NCBI RefSeq assembly: GCF_904846285.1
Contig: NZ_CAJHAD010000011.1
Span: 1 to 64,000 of the forward strand
DNA: 64,000 nucleotides
Reading direction: 5' to 3'
Source: Psychrobacter immobilis
Lineage (GTDB): Bacteria; Pseudomonadota; Gammaproteobacteria; Pseudomonadales; Moraxellaceae
Shown here: positions 59,007 to 64,000 of the stretch, one piece after another
Position numbering within the stretch: position 1 is the first letter of the stretch
Layout: every line of letters begins with the position of its first letter
The notes under the pieces: generated by a model
Databases searched by the model: none
Told to the model about the DNA's origin: nothing
Seen by the model: only the letters and a program-made list of their open reading frames with translations
Made by a program: the position numbers and the translations under genes

Positions 59007-59642
59007 ATGAAAACTAATTCATGGATGATGATAGGCGTGGTAATAGCTAGTTTTATGTTAACTTCTTGCCAATCCATACCAACAAAAGGTTCAATCCACA
59101 AAGAATCATATAACATCCCTAAAGTCATGATAGAGCCACATGTAGATACAGACAGTGATGGTGTCCCTGACATTATAGATAATTGTCCGAACACTCCTGA
59201 AGGGGTCAAGGTTGATCCGTATGGTTGTCCTCTCACCACTATTGGAACTGGTTTACAAATGGAGTATCGTGCCTTTTTTGCTAAAGGTAGCAGTGAACTA
59301 ACCTCTAAATATCAGGCTGAACTGGATAAAGTAGCGGCAAGAATGAAAGAGTATGATACCGCTATTTTTAAAATTGAAGCGCACATTTCAGAGGATGAAA
59401 TTCATAAAGAGTTAAGCTCATTACCTAAAAACAGAGCACTGATAATCAAAAACTACCTTTTATTAAAACACGGCATAGAATCTAGTCGATTGATGTCTTT
59501 AAATTGTGACGCTAGAGCCCCCATTGCACCTAATGATACTGAGGAGGGTAGAGCTTTTAATCGTCGGGTTTATGGTTTATTAACTGAACCTGATAGTGAC
59601 TATCCTATCAATTTAAAAGACGGCATCTGCGTTGAATTTTAA
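59007..59642 (+). CDS. TSP3/OmpA-like outer-membrane lipoprotein, copy 1
   Basis: A 211-residue lipoprotein: signal peptide with lipobox MLTSC (Cys21; +2 Gln suggests outer-membrane sorting). Residues ~50-75 hold DTDSDGVPDIIDNCPNTPEG, a thrombospondin type 3-like calcium-binding repeat, and residues ~85-200 are an OmpA C-terminal-like peptidoglycan-binding domain (FFAKGSSELTSKYQ, RGLxx-type end EEGRAFNRRVYG). The usual GHTD strand is replaced by EAHISED, so peptidoglycan affinity is uncertain. AAGGA is just upstream of ATG 59007. A similar gene follows 77 nt later. Confidence 0.82.
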   Translation: MKTNSWMMIGVVIASFMLTSCQSIPTKGSIHKESYNIPKVMIEPHVDTDSDGVPDIIDNCPNTPEGVKVDPYGCPLTTIGTGLQMEYRAFFAKGSSELTSKYQAELDKVAARMKEYDTAIFKIEAHISEDEIHKELSSLPKNRALIIKNYLLLKHGIESSRLMSLNCDARAPIAPNDTEEGRAFNRRVYGLLTEPDSDYPINLKDGICVEF

Positions 59643-59718
59643 AGAGAGTTTTTATTAATAAATAGCTGTCAGCTCAACATAAAAAAATTGTTTTTGAAGG
59701 TATTCAGAGAGGGTAATA

Positions 59719-60399
59719 ATGGGAATAAAAAACTGTAGCACTTTATGGCTGCTAGTAACATCTATAGCGTTAGCTGGCTGCCAAACCACTTCAACTGCGC
59801 CGTCTAAAGAGTTACCTCAACATGAAAACATCAGGACGATGCAATCAGCGATTGATTCAGATAGTGACGGTGTGCTTGAGGATATAGACGAATGCCCTGA
59901 AACGTCACCTAACGTGGTAGTTGATGCTAAAGGCTGTCCAATAATAATTGAGGGGGGCGAGGCACTAGAGATGGAATTACGAGGATTTTTTGCACCGCTG
60001 AGTAGTCGATTAATTAATACCTATGATAAAGAGTTTGCAAAAATTGAAGAAAAGCTTAACGAATATCCAGATGCTAATGTTTTTATCTTTGGGCACTTGT
60101 CATCGAATGAGCTTGCATTATCAAAGGGTAATGACAACTTATCACGCCAACGTGCACTTACTATTAAAAACAGACTCATAACCGAGCATTATATCGCATC
60201 TGACCGTATTACTACTTACGACTGCTTAGATCGGTATCCTTCTACCAACATAGACGATGATCCTGAACAGATTGAATCCAAAGACAGAAGAGTGGTTTTT
60301 AAGGCAAGCAGACAAGTCAAGGATTTATCGAATCTAAAATACGAAGGTGATAGAGAGAGTTATGGTAAGTACGCCAAACACTGTGAGCTCTTCGAATAA
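59719..60399 (+). CDS. TSP3/OmpA-like outer-membrane lipoprotein, copy 2
   Basis: A 226-residue paralogue of the preceding lipoprotein: lipobox ALAGC (Cys21; +2 Gln), DSDSDGVLEDIDECPETSPN (TSP3-like), FFAPLSSRLINTYDKEF, and a C-terminal DRRVVF element, but the OmpA-like core is more diverged and has extra charged residues near the end (KYEGDRESYGKYAKHC). Both genes probably arose by tandem duplication. GAGAGGG is just upstream of ATG 59719. It converges with the LysO-like gene; no hairpin is obvious in the short gap. Confidence 0.8.
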   Translation: MGIKNCSTLWLLVTSIALAGCQTTSTAPSKELPQHENIRTMQSAIDSDSDGVLEDIDECPETSPNVVVDAKGCPIIIEGGEALEMELRGFFAPLSSRLINTYDKEFAKIEEKLNEYPDANVFIFGHLSSNELALSKGNDNLSRQRALTIKNRLITEHYIASDRITTYDCLDRYPSTNIDDDPEQIESKDRRVVFKASRQVKDLSNLKYEGDRESYGKYAKHCELFE

Positions 60400-60435
60400 T
60401 AACGACTGATTTTCATCAATCTTTAAAACTTAACC

Positions 60436-61347
60436 TTACCCTAACGCCGAAAACAACACCATTAACACTGGCGAGACAATATTAATAATAAAACCAAAAC
60501 TAATCGCCAGCGGTACGACTTTTAGCCCGCCAGATTGTTGAATAATAGGCAGGGTAAAATCCAAACTGGTCGCGCCGCCAAGACCGACCGCTGCTGATGG
60601 ATATTTGCGCATAAAGACGGGAATAAATAATAGCGCAAAGAACTCACGTACCAAGTCATTAAATAGCGCCACACTGCCCCAAACCGCGCCATAAGCATCG
60701 GTCATGATAATCGCTGATAGCGAATACCAACCAAACCCTGATGCCAGTGCCAAGCCTTTTGTCCATGATACATCGGTAAACATCAGCGCGAAAATAAGTC
60801 CGCCAACCAATACCGATAGCGTAAAAATAACGCTCATTTCAACGCCGCGTTTATTGAGCAGTACTTCTTTTAAGGTAATGCCCGAGCCTTTTAGACCAAT
60901 ACCAACCAGTAAGATTAATACCATTAGCATTGCGGTCATGGTGTTTTCAGGTGGCATATAATCGGCTGGCAAGAAATAGCCAATCACAAAACCAATCGCT
61001 ACGCAAAATACTTGTGCTAGGCTGCCGCGAATACTGACACGGTGCTCTTTGGATTTGACGCTGGGCTTTTTGGCATGCCACGGGCGCAAATGATCAAATA
61101 ACATCAGGGCAAACAAACCACTGCCAATTGTCAAAATCGATAGGATGGTGACATAAAGTGCGATTTCACCTATTTGACTGCCCAGCCCTTCGACTTGTGA
61201 CAGCTCAATACCGATGAGGGTTAAGATGACATAAACCAAGTACGACAAGCCTTTATCAGCAAGCTTGGTCATGGTTGGGTTTGAGGGGATGGCAAAACCA
61301 ATAAACATTGGCATTAAGACCAAAACAAGGGTAATCAGGCTTTGCAT
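60436..61347 (-). CDS. lysO: LysO-family (DUF340) membrane transporter
   Basis: A 303-residue protein with about 8-9 helices. MQSLITLVLVLMPMFIGFAIP is the usual start (ATG 61347; the longer reading to 61428 adds 27 polar residues). The family includes E. coli LysO (YbjE), a lysine exporter; the conserved FGWYSLSAIIMTD and a DLVREFFALLFIP helix with acidic and aromatic residues are present. Between TM3 and TM4 a basic loop (HAKKPSVKSKEHRVS) is longer than in E. coli. It follows nadAB and may or may not be co-transcribed. Substrate assignment is from homology only. Confidence 0.85.
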   Translation of the reverse strand: MQSLITLVLVLMPMFIGFAIPSNPTMTKLADKGLSYLVYVILTLIGIELSQVEGLGSQIGEIALYVTILSILTIGSGLFALMLFDHLRPWHAKKPSVKSKEHRVSIRGSLAQVFCVAIGFVIGYFLPADYMPPENTMTAMLMVLILLVGIGLKGSGITLKEVLLNKRGVEMSVIFTLSVLVGGLIFALMFTDVSWTKGLALASGFGWYSLSAIIMTDAYGAVWGSVALFNDLVREFFALLFIPVFMRKYPSAAVGLGGATSLDFTLPIIQQSGGLKVVPLAISFGFIINIVSPVLMVLFSALG

Positions 61348-61484
61348 GTCGGCAGACTCGTCATTTTTAAACAAGGCGTTTTTGGGAGGGCATTTCTCAG
61401 AAGCTGGGGATTGTATCATATCAGGCAAGCAATACTGACACTACTCAAGCAAAATTCGACATGAATGTGCCAGTTTAGGGCGGA

Positions 61485-63389
61485 CTAGCAGCCAATTGCC
61501 AATGCATCATCTTTGTTAATTAAAGGGAGGTGGTCTTGGCTATGTTTAACGGATTTATCTACGCAAAGATTCTGCTCATCTGATTGCTTTAATAGAGGCT
61601 CAATCACACTCGTCCGAGGTGTGGTTGTTAAGTCAGGATAGTCTTTTCGGTAATGGCCACCGCGGCTCTCATGACGCTGATAAGCAGATTGAATAATCAA
61701 GGTCGCTAATTGTAATTGTCTTGCTAATTGAAAGTAAGGCAGCTCATTCAAAATAGTAGCGTTGTCTTTATTGTCGATAGCTAGTTGATTAGAGTCATAA
61801 CAGTTAAGTTGTTGTTGCCATTGCTGTATTTGTACCAACGCTTGTTCTAACTGCTGAGCATCACGAGTAATGCCCATATGGGAGGTCATCAAAGCTTTTA
61901 ATCCTGCGGTTATTGCAGTGGTGTCAGCATCCGTATGGACGTGGTAATTGTCATTACAATTACTTTCATGTTCAGTAGACGATGGCAAAGTAATGCGCTG
62001 ATAATCTCGAAGCGTTGGCGCTATCCACGTATCATGGATTAATTTGTCTAAATTAGCATGAGGTAAAGTCGTTTCTAACGTTTCTATTGCTGCTAAATAG
62101 CGCGGCAAGTCAGCAGCGATATTGCGCCCAATGACCACACATTCTAATAGAGAATTGCTTGCTAAGCGGTTTGCTCCATGTAGACCTGTATAAGCAACTT
62201 CGCCTGCGGCATAAAGCCCTGCCACATCGGTCAAACCATTGGCAGACGTCACTACACCGCCGCAACTATAGTGAGCGGTAGGGGCAACTGGAATAGGGTC
62301 AGTAGTGATATCAATACCGAGATCTAGTAGTGTCTGATAAATTTGCGGGAAATGCTCTTGCAAAAATTCCGCTGGCAAGTGACTGACATCAAGATGTACA
62401 TAGCCAAGTCCGTTGGTATTAATTTGCTCAGCGATGGCACGGGCGACGATATCTCTTGGAGCCAGCTCTGCACGCTTATCAATATCGAGCATAAAACGTT
62501 TGCCCGTTTGCGGACAATACAAGCGTCCACCTTCACCGCGTAATGCCTCGGATATTAGAAAGCTACTGTCATCTAAGGCTAAGCCAGTTGGGTGAAATTG
62601 AATAAATTCCAAATTAGCCAAGCGGCAACCCGCTTGCCATGCCATCATCACGCCATCGCCGACACAGACATTCGGCGCACTGGCACGCTTAAATAACTGT
62701 CCTAAACCGCCACTCGCTAATACGACAGCGCGACTATGAAAGGTAAGTTTACGTTGATTGACATGATCAAAAACAAGCGCACCTTGGCATTGCTTATTTG
62801 GATTAGCGCTGTTTTGTAAAAGGCTCAGTGCTTCATGGTAGGGCAAGATAGTAATATTGGATGCAGCTTGTGCTTTTAGAGTCAAGGCTTCCATAATATG
62901 GCGGCCAGTGGCATCATCGGCATGTGCAACGCGCCGACAGCCATGACCGCCTTCTTTGGTCAGATGCAAATCGCTAGTCTGTAATGCCGCTAAAGGATTT
63001 ACATTATTATATGGCTGTCTTTCCTGTTGAGGAATCAGGGTAAAAGGTACGCCTTGCTCACATAACCATTGGACGGCTTGCTGTCCAGCGCTGAGGATAT
63101 TAGTGGTATTATCAGTCTCACATAATCCTGCACCAGCGATGAGTGTATCAGCGATATGATCAGCGACACGGTCATTCTTATCTAGACTGGCTGCAATTCC
63201 GCCTTGGGCATAATGGCTTGAGCAAACGTCCATTGCTGCTTTACTTAATACGGTAACGCTTAGCGACTTTGGCAAGGCGAGAGCAGTGCTTAGTCCTGCA
63301 AGACCAGCACCAATGATAAGGACGTCTGTCTGGACAGTATTCTCAGCATTGTTAGTCTTTATCTTATCCGCTGACCATGCCTCGTTCAT
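61485..63389 (-). CDS. nadB: L-aspartate oxidase
   Basis: A 634-residue FAD enzyme that turns aspartate into iminoaspartate, the first step of NAD synthesis. DVLIIGAGLAGLSTALALP binds FAD; SSHYAQGGIAA, HTDGHGHRVAHADDATGR-like RRVAHADDATGR, and AAGEVAYTGLHGANRLASNSLLE are the family motifs, the latter with the catalytic Arg. It is longer than E. coli NadB (540) because of inserts: a His/Asn/Asp-rich linker about 515-535 and a polar segment near the C-terminus. ATG 63389 is 1 nt from the nadA stop, with GGAG 8 nt upstream; a longer reading to 63482 is inside nadA and rejected. Probably transcribed with nadA. Confidence 0.94.
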   Translation of the reverse strand: MNEAWSADKIKTNNAENTVQTDVLIIGAGLAGLSTALALPKSLSVTVLSKAAMDVCSSHYAQGGIAASLDKNDRVADHIADTLIAGAGLCETDNTTNILSAGQQAVQWLCEQGVPFTLIPQQERQPYNNVNPLAALQTSDLHLTKEGGHGCRRVAHADDATGRHIMEALTLKAQAASNITILPYHEALSLLQNSANPNKQCQGALVFDHVNQRKLTFHSRAVVLASGGLGQLFKRASAPNVCVGDGVMMAWQAGCRLANLEFIQFHPTGLALDDSSFLISEALRGEGGRLYCPQTGKRFMLDIDKRAELAPRDIVARAIAEQINTNGLGYVHLDVSHLPAEFLQEHFPQIYQTLLDLGIDITTDPIPVAPTAHYSCGGVVTSANGLTDVAGLYAAGEVAYTGLHGANRLASNSLLECVVIGRNIAADLPRYLAAIETLETTLPHANLDKLIHDTWIAPTLRDYQRITLPSSTEHESNCNDNYHVHTDADTTAITAGLKALMTSHMGITRDAQQLEQALVQIQQWQQQLNCYDSNQLAIDNKDNATILNELPYFQLARQLQLATLIIQSAYQRHESRGGHYRKDYPDLTTTPRTSVIEPLLKQSDEQNLCVDKSVKHSQDHLPLINKDDALAIGC

Positions 63390-63390
63390 A

Positions 63391-64000
63391 TTACGCCGCT
63401 CCAACATTGGCAAATAATTTGCGGTCTTTGACAATGTCACCGCTCGCGGCCACCCGTTGCTTTTGCGCTTCAGCAAAATCAAGCATACGTTGGAGTGGTT
63501 TTTTGGCAGCTGTCGCCAGCTCTTGCGTCATGAGCACTTCACCGCTATGCTGAGTCAGACATTGTTCAATCCCTTTTAAGCCATTCATTGCCATCCAAGG
63601 ACAAAAAGCACAGCTTTTACAACTGGCGCTCTCACCAGCGGTCGGGGCAGCTAAGAAACGTTTGTGTGGCGAGCGCTTTTGCATCTCGTGCAAGATACCC
63701 AAGTCGGTAGCGACAATAAAGGTATCGGCATCCATCTCATACGTTGATTGCAACAGCTTACTGGTCGAACCGACCACATCGGCCAGTGCTACGACGCTAT
63801 CAGGTGATTCAGGATGCACCAATACTTTGGCGTTTGGGTGTTCCTCTTTTAATTGCATCAGCTCAGTGGCTTTAAATTCATTATGCACCAAGCACGACCC
63901 TTGCCAGAGCAGCATATCCGCGCCAGTCTCTTGGGCGATATATTTACCCAAATGGCGGTCAGGTCCCCAAATGATTGGCTCGCCTTTGTCATGCAAATGA
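63391..64000 (-). CDS. nadA: quinolinate synthase A, C-terminal part
   Basis: The last ~203 residues of a 4Fe-4S enzyme that condenses iminoaspartate with dihydroxyacetone phosphate to quinolinate; the start lies beyond the window. [38 protein letters not shown] and [15 protein letters not shown] are the family motifs, the last holding cluster cysteines. The apparent start at 63996 is a TTG within the gene and not a true start; the reading frame stays open to the window edge. nadB follows by 1 nt. Confidence 0.95.
   Translation of the reverse strand, partial: HLHDKGEPIIWGPDRHLGKYIAQETGADMLLWQGSCLVHNEFKATELMQLKEEHPNAKVLVHPESPDSVVALADVVGSTSKLLQSTYEMDADTFIVATDLGILHEMQKRSPHKRFLAAPTAGESASCKSCAFCPWMAMNGLKGIEQCLTQHSGEVLMTQELATAAKKPLQRMLDFAEAQKQRVAASGDIVKDRKLFANVGAA

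Noticed and set aside
63391..63996. A complete nadA starting at 63996
   Set aside because: The apparent start is an internal TTG; the frame is open to the window edge and NadA needs more N-terminal sequence.

Overview
The window looks like a contiguous chromosomal piece of a gammaproteobacterium of the family Moraxellaceae, most probably Psychrobacter. This is inferred from remembered protein families and gene neighbourhoods (fused NuoCD in a nuoA-N operon, a clade-2 catalase, dut-algC-argB order, AT-leaning codon use); no database search was made.

Layout. 1-120: 3' end of a 5S rRNA and the rRNA operon terminator. 315-2825: an AT-rich accessory patch of four small unknown genes, two ending in HEPN-like R-N-x3-H motifs and one with a possible nuclease-like core. 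2975-4601: OsmC-like protein, flavodoxin-fold reductase and DUF938 methyltransferase. 4713-8444 (-): PEP carboxylase and an exported dienelactone hydrolase. 8893-12068: large catalase and an MBL-fold hydrolase. 12138-12449 (-): two identical tRNA-Lys(TTT) genes. 12804-21205 (-): macAB efflux, holA, lptE and leuS. 21376-24635: a 962-residue NACHT NTPase with a pentapeptide-repeat tail, overlapping a YffB/ArsC-like gene by 4 nt. 24732-25091: a small secreted protein. 25183-32213 (-): argB, phosphomannomutase/phosphoglucomutase, dut, mgtE and rep. 33112-49485: the full 13-gene respiratory complex I operon (nuoA, B, CD, E-N). 49682-55583: ferredoxin-NADP reductase, an unknown protein, a TonB-like protein, an MscS channel, ybeY and phoH. 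56237-58968: two ubiquinone-type FAD hydroxylases. 59007-60399: tandem TSP3/OmpA-like lipoproteins. 60436-64000 (-): a LysO-like exporter, nadB and partial nadA.

How the genes fit together. Most of the window is core metabolism: complex I reduces ubiquinone, two Ubi hydroxylases probably help make that quinone, NadA/NadB make the NAD precursor quinolinate, PEP carboxylase refills the TCA cycle, and Dut/Rep/HolA serve DNA replication. Envelope functions are LptE, MacAB, MscS, the TonB-like protein and the OmpA-like lipoproteins.

The two places that look like acquired or defence-type DNA are the patch after the rRNA operon (315-2825) and the NACHT-pentapeptide gene (21376-24264). The NACHT gene is the best candidate for an interesting, little-described system: a one-gene STAND-type sensor with an unusual hydrophobic N-terminus, a perfect inverted repeat just upstream, and translational coupling to a thioredoxin-fold protein. 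A second theme is that several housekeeping proteins (NuoA, NuoG, NuoJ, NuoK, the phosphomannomutase, YbeY, a Ubi hydroxylase, the ferredoxin reductase) carry polar or low-complexity insertions or tails.
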